64,000 nucleotides of DNA, taken from the NCBI GenBank assembly GCA_902515775.1, contig CABXVU010000005.1:1-64000 (forward strand), read 5' to 3'. Source of the DNA: an uncultured SAR86 cluster bacterium. Its GTDB lineage: Bacteria; Pseudomonadota; Gammaproteobacteria; Magnimaribacterales; D2472. Of the stretch, positions 1-9,414 are shown one piece after another (the first letter of the stretch is position 1; each line of letters begins with the position of its first letter). The translations under genes were made by a program, and so were the position numbers. Below the pieces are notes generated by a model, which searched no databases, had not been told where the DNA came from, and saw only the letters and a list, made by a program, of their open reading frames with translations.

Positions 1-686
1 ACTGTTACTTTTCCATCCTGGTGACCACATTGTTTTTCATCGGACACTTGATTCTCTATTTGAATACAACAGGCTCCAGCTTCTATCATTTGTTTAGCCA
101 TTAGGTATGTTGCTTCTTCGTTACCAAAGCCTGCATCTATATCCGCAATAATAGGTACAATATGAGTTTCAAACTTATCGATTTTTTCTTGTATTGCTGG
201 CTTATTAGAGTCACTTGCAGCATCGAGTTCTCTAAATAAATCACCTAATTCTCTAGCATCTGCCTGTCTTAAAAAAGTATAAAGCTCTTTTATCAATGCG
301 GCGACGGATGTTTTTTCATGCATTGACTGATCTGGAAGGGGACCAAATTCTGATCTTAACGCTGCAATCATCCATCCAGAAAGATAAAGATATCTTTTAT
401 CAGTAGTTCCAAAATGTTTTTTAATTGAAATCATTTTTTGTTGAGCAATAAAACCATGCCAGCATCCAAGTGATTGTGTATATGCACTCGAATCAGCATC
501 ATAAGCTTCCATATCTTTCCTCATCAATGATGCAGTGTATTTAGCTATATCGATACCAGACTTAAACTGATTTTGAAGCCTCATCCTTGCTGCATATTCA
601 GGCTTTATTGAACCCCATTTTGATTCTGAAAAATCAGAAATATGATTTAGTTGCTCAATTTCATGAGTGAACTTTGATTTAGTCAT
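1..686 (-). CDS. aceA: Isocitrate lyase, N-terminal part (runs off window start)
   Basis: Manual reverse translation: MTKSKFTHEIEQLNHISDFSESKWGSIKPEYAARMRLQ...IADIDAGFGNEEATYLMAKQMIEAGACCIQIENQVSDEKQCGHQDGKVTV; isocitrate lyase signature around KQCGH. Absent from the ORF track because it is truncated. Confidence 0.93.
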   Translation of the reverse strand, partial: MTKSKFTHEIEQLNHISDFSESKWGSIKPEYAARMRLQNQFKSGIDIAKYTASLMRKDMEAYDADSSAYTQSLGCWHGFIAQQKMISIKKHFGTTDKRYLYLSGWMIAALRSEFGPLPDQSMHEKTSVAALIKELYTFLRQADARELGDLFRELDAASDSNKPAIQEKIDKFETHIVPIIADIDAGFGNEEATYLMAKQMIEAGACCIQIENQVSDEKQCGHQDGKVT

Positions 687-807
687 AATTACCCCTATAT
701 ATCTGTAGTGAATTTGAATTTAAATGATATAAATTGTCAATAATATTTATAAATATTATATTTATAGTATTTTGAGAAGATATTTTTAGTAGTTTTACTA
801 CCTATAA

Positions 808-2169
808 TTAGGATTTAGCCAATTTTGATGCAATTCCTAGATAAGTTATTGGAGTAAGTTTTTTTAATTTATTTTTAGATGTACTCGAAATCTTGAGGTT
901 TTCAATAAGCTCATGATATGAATCTTTGTCTATGGTTTGACCACGAGTCAATTTTTTAATTTCTTCATATGCATTATCGTAACCCTCTAACTTCATTACA
1001 ATTTGTATTGCTTCTGAGAGTACTTGCCAGTTGTTAGATAATTCATGAATAGCTTTCTCTTTGTTGGGCTGTATTTTATTTAACCCGCTTAAACAAGAGG
1101 TCAAGCCAAGATAGCTGTATCCAAAGCCCATTCCGATATTTCTTAAAACTGTTGAATCCGACAGATCTCTTTGTAATCTTGATTTGGGTAGTTTTTCTGC
1201 AAAAAATCCCATTAGTGAATTAGAAATACCTAAATTTCCTTCAGAGTTTTCAAAATCAATAGGATTAACTTTATGTGGCATAGTAGAAGAGCCAACTTCT
1301 TGATCTTTAATTTTTAATTTAAAAATATCGTTAGAAATATATATCCATAAATCTTGATCAAGATCTATAGTTATGTTGTTGATTCTTTGGATGCAATGTG
1401 CAAGCTCTGCTATTCCATCATGTGGTTCTATCTGAGTGGTAATAGGGTTTTGTTCAACACCAAATGAAGACAAGAATTTTTTGGTTTTATTTAGCCAATT
1501 TATTTTGGGGTCAGTTAAATCTAGTGTATGAAAATTGCCAGTTGCACCTCCAAATTTAGCCAAAGGCTTCATTTTATTTAATATATCTTTTTGCCTTAAA
1601 AGACGCTGGTAGAAAACTTTAAATTCTTTTCCCAAAGTGGATGGCGATGCGGCTTGGCCATGAGTTCTAGCTAGAAGAGGTAATGAAGCCCAAGATCTAG
1701 ATTTAGACTTTAAATTTTTTATAAAAACATCTAATTTTTTTTGATATATATCTTTTGCTTTCCCAATCAATACTGCGTATGACAATGAGTTTATATCCTC
1801 ACTAGTTAACGCATAGTGAATCAAATATTCATATTTTGATAAATTAGGAAATCTTTTCATTTCTTCTCTAATAAAATATTCAACGGCTTTGACGTCATGA
1901 TTTATTCTGGATTCAATGGATTTAATTCTGTTCGATGATTTATGATTGAAGCTATTTTTAATTTTAAGTAAGTTTTTTTTAGCTGAAGCGGAGAGAGGTT
2001 TAAAACTTTTTCCACCATGGGTGCATAGAAAAATAACCCATTCAATCTCAATTTCAAACCTTATTTTATTTAAATTAGATTCAGAAAAATTGTTTGCAAG
2101 ATCTTTAATCTTTAAACTATAACGGTTATCTAGAGGTGATATTAATTCTTCAATTTTCATGAGATGCAT
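808..2169 (-). CDS. purB: Adenylosuccinate lyase
   Basis: Full-length ORF; SSTMPHKVNPIDFENSEGN fumarase/ASL signature, LISPLDNRYS N-terminus. Confidence 0.96.
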   Translation of the reverse strand: MHLMKIEELISPLDNRYSLKIKDLANNFSESNLNKIRFEIEIEWVIFLCTHGGKSFKPLSASAKKNLLKIKNSFNHKSSNRIKSIESRINHDVKAVEYFIREEMKRFPNLSKYEYLIHYALTSEDINSLSYAVLIGKAKDIYQKKLDVFIKNLKSKSRSWASLPLLARTHGQAASPSTLGKEFKVFYQRLLRQKDILNKMKPLAKFGGATGNFHTLDLTDPKINWLNKTKKFLSSFGVEQNPITTQIEPHDGIAELAHCIQRINNITIDLDQDLWIYISNDIFKLKIKDQEVGSSTMPHKVNPIDFENSEGNLGISNSLMGFFAEKLPKSRLQRDLSDSTVLRNIGMGFGYSYLGLTSCLSGLNKIQPNKEKAIHELSNNWQVLSEAIQIVMKLEGYDNAYEEIKKLTRGQTIDKDSYHELIENLKISSTSKNKLKKLTPITYLGIASKLAKS

Positions 2170-2174
2170 TATAG

Positions 2175-3266
2175 CTAGTCTTTAAGAGCTTTTGCTATGA
2201 TCCCTCCACCTAAACATTCATTATTTTTATATAACACTGCTGACTGACCTGGAGCAATTGCCCTTATATTCTCTGAAAATATTATCTTCACACAATCATT
2301 TAAAAAATGAGCTTCACATTTCACAGGTTTGCCTCTATGCCTAACTTGAACTTCGCAGCTCAATCTATTCGGAGGATCAATTGGATTAATCCATTTCATC
2401 TCTTCCATGATGAGTCCGCTACTCATTAATAAATCATTAAACTCACCCTGACACACATATACTTCATTTAACTCAATACTCTTGTCATAAACGTACCAAG
2501 GCAACTCAGGCTTATCTTTAACACCGCCTACATTTAAACCTTGTCTTTGCCCCTGAGTGAATAGAAGGGCGCCTGGATGTATACCAATTTTATTGCCATC
2601 TGAATCTTTAATATCACCAGCATTAAATTTGATAAATCGCTTAAGAAAGTTTTTTAAATTTTTTTCACCAACAAAACAAATGCCAACAGAATCTTTTTTG
2701 TCATGATTAACAAAATTATTGTTTTCAGCTATTTCTCGGACTTCATGCTTGTTTAATTCTTCTAATGGAAAAATACACTTTGCAAAATCTTTTCCATTAA
2801 CCTCATGCAGAAAATATGTTTGATCTTTATTTAGATCTTTTGATCTTTTTAAAATAAATTTATTATCTTTTTTTTCAATTTTTGCATAATGCCCAGTAGC
2901 AATATGATCAGCTCCTATTTTTAGTGCATAATCTAAAAAAGACTTAAATTTAATTTCTCTATTACATAAGATGTCAGGATTAGGTGTTCTGCCTTTTTCG
3001 TGCTCAGATAAAAATTCTTTAAATACTCTATCCCAATATTCATTACTAAAATTAGCTTTATGCAGCGGAATATTAAGTTGATCACAAATTTTTGACGCAT
3101 CATTAAAATCAATTTCTGATGAACAGACTTCTCCTGGTTCATTCTGCCAGTTTTGCATAAATAAACCTTGAACTTTATATCCTTGTTGTTGAAGTAAATA
3201 AGCAGCGACAGATGAATCTACACCACCCGACATTCCAACAACAACTGTTTTATTAATTTTTGTCAT
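2175..3266 (-). CDS. mnmA: tRNA-specific 2-thiouridylase MnmA
   Basis: VVGMSGGVDSSVAAYLL PP-loop, TPNPDILCNREIKF, GICFVGE motifs. Confidence 0.96.
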   Translation of the reverse strand: MTKINKTVVVGMSGGVDSSVAAYLLQQQGYKVQGLFMQNWQNEPGEVCSSEIDFNDASKICDQLNIPLHKANFSNEYWDRVFKEFLSEHEKGRTPNPDILCNREIKFKSFLDYALKIGADHIATGHYAKIEKKDNKFILKRSKDLNKDQTYFLHEVNGKDFAKCIFPLEELNKHEVREIAENNNFVNHDKKDSVGICFVGEKNLKNFLKRFIKFNAGDIKDSDGNKIGIHPGALLFTQGQRQGLNVGGVKDKPELPWYVYDKSIELNEVYVCQGEFNDLLMSSGLIMEEMKWINPIDPPNRLSCEVQVRHRGKPVKCEAHFLNDCVKIIFSENIRAIAPGQSAVLYKNNECLGGGIIAKALKD

Positions 3267-3306
3267 AAATTATCTGAAAACCTTAATTTTAAAGGTTTTT
3301 TTAGAG

Positions 3307-3312
3307 TATAAT
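3307..3312 (+). promoter_or_regulatory. Candidate -10 element (TATAAT) upstream of icd
   Basis: Exact TATAAT about 40 nt upstream of the icd start; no convincing -35. Confidence 0.4.
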
Positions 3313-3352
3313 TCATGCAATTTTACAACATATTTATCTACAAAGAGGATGT

Positions 3353-4606
3353 ATGGGTTATAAACATATCAAAATCCCTAAAGAAGGCTCAAAAATTAAA
3401 TTATCCGATGGAGTTATTCAAGTCCCAGACAATCCAATTATCCCATACATAGAGGGTGATGGAATTGGAATTGATATTACCCCAGCTATGCTAGACGTTG
3501 TTGATAGCGCTGTTAAAAAAGCTTACAAAGGAAATAAAAAAATATCATGGATGGAAGTTTACTGTGGTGAAAAATCTACAAAAGTCTATGATCCTGACAC
3601 ATGGCTACCAGATGAAACTATAGATGCATTAAAAGAATATATAGTCAGTATTAAAGGTCCATTAACAACTCCAGTTGGTGGCGGCATAAGATCGCTAAAT
3701 GTATCTTTAAGACAAATCCTTGATTTGTATGTTTGTTTAAGGCCAATTAGATATTTTGCCGGTGTGCCAAGTCCAGTAAAAAATCCTTCTTATGTCGATA
3801 TGGTTATATTTAGAGAAAATTCTGAGGATATATATGCAGGAGTTGAGTTTGAAGCTGGTTCATCAGAATCTGATGCAATGGTAAAAGTTCTACAAGAACA
3901 ATTTGGTGTAACTCAAATTCGTTTTCCTTCAAATGTTGGATTGGGTGTAAAACCCATTTCTAAACAAGGCACAGAAAGGCTCGTTAAACAAGCACTCGAT
4001 TATGCAATTAAAAATGATAGATCCTCAGTAACACTTGTGCACAAAGGAAATATTATGAAATTTACAGAAGGTGCATTTAGAGATTGGGGATATGAAGTAA
4101 GTATGAATTCTTATAATGGACAACTCTTAGATGGCGGCCCTTGGGTTACGATAAAAAATCCAACTAATGGAAAAAATATTATTATCAAAGATGTTATATG
4201 TGATGCTTTTCTTCAACAAATACTTACTAGACCAAAAGAATATGACGTTATTGCAACAATGAATCTAAATGGTGATTATGTTTCAGATGCCCTAGCTGCA
4301 TGCGTTGGCGGTATAGGTATAGCGCCAGGTGCAAATATTGGAGATGAATCTGCGTTATTTGAAGCCACTCATGGGACTGCGCCTAAATATGCTGGCCAAG
4401 ATAAAGTAAATCCAGGATCGCTTATTCTTTCCGCTGAAATGATGTTAAGACATTTGGGTTGGGTTGATGCTGCAGATTTAATAATATCTTCAATGGAAGC
4501 AGCAATAACCGATAAAATGGTGACTTATGACTTTGAAAGATTAATGGATGATGCTCAATTAGTTTCTTGCTCTGGCTTTGCAAAGGAAATGATTAAAAGA
4601 ATGTGA
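3353..4606 (+). CDS. icd: NADP-dependent isocitrate dehydrogenase
   Basis: E. coli-type [64 protein letters not shown]. Confidence 0.96.
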   Translation: MGYKHIKIPKEGSKIKLSDGVIQVPDNPIIPYIEGDGIGIDITPAMLDVVDSAVKKAYKGNKKISWMEVYCGEKSTKVYDPDTWLPDETIDALKEYIVSIKGPLTTPVGGGIRSLNVSLRQILDLYVCLRPIRYFAGVPSPVKNPSYVDMVIFRENSEDIYAGVEFEAGSSESDAMVKVLQEQFGVTQIRFPSNVGLGVKPISKQGTERLVKQALDYAIKNDRSSVTLVHKGNIMKFTEGAFRDWGYEVSMNSYNGQLLDGGPWVTIKNPTNGKNIIIKDVICDAFLQQILTRPKEYDVIATMNLNGDYVSDALAACVGGIGIAPGANIGDESALFEATHGTAPKYAGQDKVNPGSLILSAEMMLRHLGWVDAADLIISSMEAAITDKMVTYDFERLMDDAQLVSCSGFAKEMIKRM

Positions 4607-4614
4607 GGATTTCT

Positions 4615-4953
4615 ATGTCTTCAGAAAATTCAAATGGTTCAATTCCCAATGGGGATACTGGCACTATAGTCATGGAGGATAAGCCAGATTTAAAAGAGCC
4701 GCCAATGTATCAAGTTGTTCTTCTCAATGACGATTTTACTCCTATGGAGTTTGTTGTGTATATTATCCAGTCAATATTTGGATATGAACATGAGAGATCA
4801 ACACAGATAATGTTGTCTGTTCATACCAAAGGAAAGGGAGTATGTGGTATATTTCCTAAAGAGATTGCTGAAATGAAATCTCATGAAATTAACGAAATGG
4901 CAAAAGCTCATGAGCATCCACTCATAAGTGAAATTGAACCTTTAACAGATTAA
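4615..4953 (+). CDS. clpS: ATP-dependent Clp protease adaptor ClpS
   Basis: YQVVLLNDDFTPMEFVVYIIQSIFGYEHERSTQIMLSVHTKGKGVCGIF; start MSSENSNG preferred over the track start at 4603. Confidence 0.95.
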   Translation: MSSENSNGSIPNGDTGTIVMEDKPDLKEPPMYQVVLLNDDFTPMEFVVYIIQSIFGYEHERSTQIMLSVHTKGKGVCGIFPKEIAEMKSHEINEMAKAHEHPLISEIEPLTD

Positions 4954-7202
4954 TGTTTAGCAAAGAATTAGAACAATCTATAGCAAATTTATTTGATCAG
5001 GCCCAAGATAAAAATCTTGAATATCTGACCATTGAGCATTTGTTATTAATGTTGATAACAGATTATGAAGTGCGCCAAGCCCTGGAAACAAATGATGTAA
5101 ATATTGCAACATTACGCGAAAATCTAGAAGAACATGTTCGTGATAATACTCCTGCAAAAGTTGATTCAAAAAAACCGGTACAGCCAACTCTAGGTTTTCA
5201 AAGAGTCCTTCAGCGGGCAGTTTTTCACGTTCAATCATCAGGTAAAGGTGTGGTTAAGCCAATTAACTTGTTGGTAGCTATTTTTTCTGAAAAAGAGTGT
5301 CACTCAGTATTTCTTTTGTCCAAGCAAGGTATTGGGAGGCTTGATATTGTTTCATTTATATCTCATGGTAAACCTGATAGTCCAAAAGAAGATACAGAAT
5401 CTTCATTTAATGAAGAGTCTAATGAGGTTGTAAATACTAATACTGAACTTGAATTTTTAATTGATTTGAATCAACTAGCTGAAATGAATAAGATTGATAA
5501 ATTGATTGGCCGAGTTGATGAACTTGACAGGATTATACAAATACTTGCACGTAGAACTAAAAATAATCCTTTGTTGGTTGGAGAGTCAGGTGTTGGGAAA
5601 ACAGCAATTGCTGAAGGGCTAGCACATTTAATTAATTCTAAAGAAGTGCCTGAATTTCTGCATGAGTCTAAATTATATTCATTGGATATAGGCGCATTGA
5701 TTGCTGGTACAAAATATAGAGGTGACTTTGAAAAGAGGCTTAAGTCAGTGCTTAAGTTTTTAGATGATCAAGAAAATCCTATATTATTCATTGATGAAAT
5801 ACATACAATTATAGGTGCTGGATCTGCTTCAGGCGGCAGTCTTGATGTATCTAATTTATTAAAACCCGCATTAGGTAAAGGTAAATTAAGGTGTATTGGA
5901 TCGACAACATTTCAAGAGTACAGGGGTGTATTCAATCAGAATCAAGCATTATCAAGAAGATTTCAAAAAATTGATGTGCTTGAGCCATCAGTTGATGAAT
6001 GCATACAAATACTTGATGGTTTAAAAAATAATTATGAGAGTCATCATAATGTAAAGTATTCAAATGAATCTATAAATTCAGCAGTTACGCTATCTAAAAG
6101 ATTCCTTAATGATAGATTTTTACCTGATAAAGCAATTGACTTAATAGATGAAACCGGCGCTTTACTGAATATCTCTAGACAAGATTCCAAAAAGATTACA
6201 GTTAAAGAAGTTGATATTGAAAAGACTATTTCTAAAATTTCAAAGATACCAGAACAAACTATCTCTAGACAAGAATCCATGAACTTGAAGAAGCTAGAAT
6301 CAGATCTAAAAACAGTTATATTTGGCCAGGATACTGCAATTAAGAGTTTAGTTAATGCAATTAAACTATCTAGAGCAGGGCTCAGAGACGATAATAAAAC
6401 AATAGGCTCATTTCTATTTGCCGGCCCAACTGGTGTCGGGAAAACTGAAATTACAACACAACTATCAAATATGATGGGTATTGAATTGGTAAGGTTTGAT
6501 ATGTCTGAATACATGGAAAGACATACTGTTTCAAGGCTTATTGGAGCACCTCCTGGTTATGTAGGTTTTGATCAAGGCGGTCTTTTAACAGAAGCGGTGG
6601 TCCAAAATCCTCATTGTGTTTTATTGCTCGATGAAATCGAAAAAGCGCATCCTGATATATTCAATTTATTGCTTCAAATTATGGATTCAGGAGTTCTAAC
6701 AGATAACAACGGACGAAAAGCTGACTTCAGAAATGTAATTGTTGTAATGACAACAAATGCCGGCGCAGATCTTCTTGAAAAGAAAAGTATCGGGTTTAGT
6801 GATCAGTCAAATGAATCAGATGCTTTATTATCTTTAAAAAAACTATTTTCACCTGAGTTTAGAAATAGACTTGATGAGATTATCCAATTCAATTATCTAC
6901 CAATGAAAGTAATTTTATCGATTGTTGATAAATTCCTTACAAAACTTCAAGCTCAGTTAGATGCGCGGAACGTTGAACTCATATACTCTAAAAAAGTTTT
7001 AAATTGGATTGCAGAAAATGGCTATAATAAAGAAATGGGTGCAAGACCCATGGAAAGATTTATCACCAATCAGATCAAAAAACCTTTAGTGGATAAAGTA
7101 TTATTCGGAGATCTCAGCAAAGGCGGGCAAATTAAAGTAGATTTAGTTTCAAATAAGATTAAATTTAGCGCCAAAAAGAAAACAGCTAATACTAAGGCTT
7201 AG
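4953..7202 (+). CDS. clpA: ATP-dependent Clp protease ATP-binding subunit ClpA
   Basis: Two AAA+ modules ([29 protein letters not shown]), Clp-N domain, directly downstream of clpS. Confidence 0.96.
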   Translation: MFSKELEQSIANLFDQAQDKNLEYLTIEHLLLMLITDYEVRQALETNDVNIATLRENLEEHVRDNTPAKVDSKKPVQPTLGFQRVLQRAVFHVQSSGKGVVKPINLLVAIFSEKECHSVFLLSKQGIGRLDIVSFISHGKPDSPKEDTESSFNEESNEVVNTNTELEFLIDLNQLAEMNKIDKLIGRVDELDRIIQILARRTKNNPLLVGESGVGKTAIAEGLAHLINSKEVPEFLHESKLYSLDIGALIAGTKYRGDFEKRLKSVLKFLDDQENPILFIDEIHTIIGAGSASGGSLDVSNLLKPALGKGKLRCIGSTTFQEYRGVFNQNQALSRRFQKIDVLEPSVDECIQILDGLKNNYESHHNVKYSNESINSAVTLSKRFLNDRFLPDKAIDLIDETGALLNISRQDSKKITVKEVDIEKTISKISKIPEQTISRQESMNLKKLESDLKTVIFGQDTAIKSLVNAIKLSRAGLRDDNKTIGSFLFAGPTGVGKTEITTQLSNMMGIELVRFDMSEYMERHTVSRLIGAPPGYVGFDQGGLLTEAVVQNPHCVLLLDEIEKAHPDIFNLLLQIMDSGVLTDNNGRKADFRNVIVVMTTNAGADLLEKKSIGFSDQSNESDALLSLKKLFSPEFRNRLDEIIQFNYLPMKVILSIVDKFLTKLQAQLDARNVELIYSKKVLNWIAENGYNKEMGARPMERFITNQIKKPLVDKVLFGDLSKGGQIKVDLVSNKIKFSAKKKTANTKA

Positions 7203-7417
7203 CGGCCTCGAAAAGTAATTCTTCCCTTAGTTAAGTCATAAGGTGTCATTTCAACCTTAACTTTGTCGCCTGTTAATATTCTGATGTAATGCTTTCGCAT
7301 TTTTCCAGATATGTGCGCTTCAATGATGTGATCGTTTTCTAATTTGACTTTAAAAGTTGTATTAGGAAGGGTTTCAATTACCTCGCCTTCAAATTCTAGA
7401 TTGTCTTCTTTTGCCAT
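7199..7417 (-). CDS. infA: Translation initiation factor IF-1
   Basis: [72 protein letters not shown]. Confidence 0.98.
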   Translation of the reverse strand: MAKEDNLEFEGEVIETLPNTTFKVKLENDHIIEAHISGKMRKHYIRILTGDKVKVEMTPYDLTKGRITFRGR

Positions 7418-7507
7418 AACCTATTTTACACTATTATTAAGGGTTTTTACTCATAGAAAATTAATGATCGATTTTGTTAATCTGAAATCAGCCAATTATC
7501 TTACTAG

Positions 7508-8371
7508 CTAATTAATATTTTTTTCTTCAATTAAATTCTTGAGTTTGTCTAGGTGAGGATTAAAATTTTTAGGAAAAGCCTCCTTTAAAATTTCTTTATG
7601 ATCAGTAAAACTTAATATCCCTTCTTGATAACTTTTTCTGTTTTTTAGTCTTTCCCAATAAGATGAGATATTTTTAAAATTATCCATTTCAAGAACAGGA
7701 CCTAAGCCTAGTTCCTCTAATCTATGAAAACAGCACATTAAATTTATATCTGCATGGGTGAAATCTTTAAATAAATAATCTTTTGCATCTAAATTTTTAT
7801 CTATTTCTATTAATCCATTTATAAATGCTTCATATGCAATAGGCCCGATTCTATTCTTGATTGACAAAAAATACATAACAACAAAAGCAATCTTTCTTTC
7901 CTTTCGTGGATGTCTAATAATTATGTTTAAGATTGATTTTAGCTTTAATTTCTTAACTAATACTTCAATTAAGCCGGTTGAAAACAAGGGGATTGTTGTG
8001 CCAAAACTCTTCCCAAGTTTAACGTTTTCGTCGATGGTGGTGTCATATACCCATTTTCGTAATTCTTGCCTTTTATTAGATTCCTTAGGCCATAAATTTA
8101 TTTGATTAGGCCCCTTAAAGTCATCTAATCTTTCTATAATATAGGCGCTGTCTCTAACAAATTCACCATTAATGTTTAGAACTGGGACAACACCAGTAGG
8201 ATTAACAACGCTAAGAAACTCTTTACTTAAATTATCTGCATCATCATAGTGGTCACATAATTTAATTACTTTGTGTTGATACTTAAAACCTTTTTCATGA
8301 AGAGCAACCCTAACCATCTGGCTGCATAAAGACCATTTTGCATGATATAAAACAAGATCTGGTTGAATCAC
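7508..8371 (-). CDS. Glutathione S-transferase family protein
   Basis: Thioredoxin-fold GST N-domain: LVLYHAKWSLCSQMVRVALHEKGFKYQHKVIKL...NPTGVVPVLNINGEFVRDSAYIIERLD; S-x-C-S at active-site position. Confidence 0.8.
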   Translation of the reverse strand: MIQPDLVLYHAKWSLCSQMVRVALHEKGFKYQHKVIKLCDHYDDADNLSKEFLSVVNPTGVVPVLNINGEFVRDSAYIIERLDDFKGPNQINLWPKESNKRQELRKWVYDTTIDENVKLGKSFGTTIPLFSTGLIEVLVKKLKLKSILNIIIRHPRKERKIAFVVMYFLSIKNRIGPIAYEAFINGLIEIDKNLDAKDYLFKDFTHADINLMCCFHRLEELGLGPVLEMDNFKNISSYWERLKNRKSYQEGILSFTDHKEILKEAFPKNFNPHLDKLKNLIEEKNIN

Positions 8372-8379
8372 AGAGAGCT

Positions 8380-9291
8380 TTAATCGTTTTCTTTGCTTGG
8401 CATTTTGCCTTTAATAAACTCTGGTATGAAAGCTGAGTTTGAATGATCGGAAACTCTGACACATTTATTTTTCATTGTACCAATCTCTTCAATGGTTGTT
8501 GTTAGGATATCTCCATCCTTGAGTAATTTTCCTTGAGTTGCCCCAACACCTGCCGGCGTTCCAGTAAAAATTAAATCGCCTGTTTTAAGGGTTATAAATT
8601 CTGATATGTAAGAAATAATATATGGAATATCAAAAATGAGATCATTTGTATTGTCCTTCTGTCTTAAATCATCGTTAACTAAGCACTCTAATTCTAATGA
8701 GCTCTTATCCTTAAACAGGTCAGGTGAAACAAGAAAAGGTCCTATTGGTCCAAAGGTATCAAATGATTTACCTAAATTAAATTGTGGCGGTGACGCGTGA
8801 AATTGAACAGATCTATCTGAAATATCTTGACCAGCTGTAAGACCAACAACATGGCTCCAAGCATCATCTTTTGAAATATTTTTACCTTCTTTTCCAATCA
8901 CAGCAACCAATTCAGCCTCATAATCAACTATGTCGCTTCTCATTTCAATATCATCATATGGCCCAGAAATGCAGGTTGTATGCTTTGTAAATATCATAGG
9001 AAAAGGAGGTATTTCCATTGCAGATTCTTCAGCATGGTTTTTGTAATTAAGACCAACAGCAAAACAATTATTTGAATTTGTAACAGGAGGACCTAATTTT
9101 ATGTCTTTAAGTGAACCCGTTGCTTCAAATTCATCTATATTTGAGTAAAGCTCTTCAACGACATCAATTGAATGCAGAATGTCATCCATAGTATCTGATA
9201 ACTTTCCATTAGAAATATCTGAAAGTAGATAATATTCGTTGTTAAATATTAATGATGCTTTATTGCTTACATTACCCAACTTAAAACTCAT
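8380..9291 (-). CDS. Fumarylacetoacetate hydrolase (FAH) family protein
   Basis: AVGLNYKNHAEES, DYEAELVAVIGKEGKNIS, GDLIFTGTPAGVGATQGKLLKDGD. Confidence 0.9.
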   Translation of the reverse strand: MSFKLGNVSNKASLIFNNEYYLLSDISNGKLSDTMDDILHSIDVVEELYSNIDEFEATGSLKDIKLGPPVTNSNNCFAVGLNYKNHAEESAMEIPPFPMIFTKHTTCISGPYDDIEMRSDIVDYEAELVAVIGKEGKNISKDDAWSHVVGLTAGQDISDRSVQFHASPPQFNLGKSFDTFGPIGPFLVSPDLFKDKSSLELECLVNDDLRQKDNTNDLIFDIPYIISYISEFITLKTGDLIFTGTPAGVGATQGKLLKDGDILTTTIEEIGTMKNKCVRVSDHSNSAFIPEFIKGKMPSKEND

Positions 9292-9361
9292 TCAAAATCT
9301 CCTATGAAAATAATGGGTACGATGTCAATTAAAATTTATGACACCGCACCAAGTTAATTCA

Positions 9362-9398
9362 CTTAATAATTTATAAAAGGGGACTTCAAATTATTAAG
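9362..9398. repeat. Perfect 11-bp inverted repeat (CTTAATAATTT-15 nt-AAATTATTAAG)
   Basis: Read directly; lies 71 nt upstream of the FAH-family CDS start. Confidence 0.6.
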
Positions 9399-9414
9399 AT
9401 TTAAAGACCGCTAT

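Noticed and set aside
3277-3303. AAAACCTT-AATTTTA-AAGGTTTTTTT hairpin resembling a terminator on the plus strand
   Set aside because: Lies in a divergent promoter region between mnmA and icd with no upstream plus-strand gene to terminate; AT-rich stem; possibly chance.
6044-6514. 156-aa minus-strand ORF inside clpA
   Set aside because: Entirely antisense to a conserved clpA AAA+ region; no RBS or domain support.
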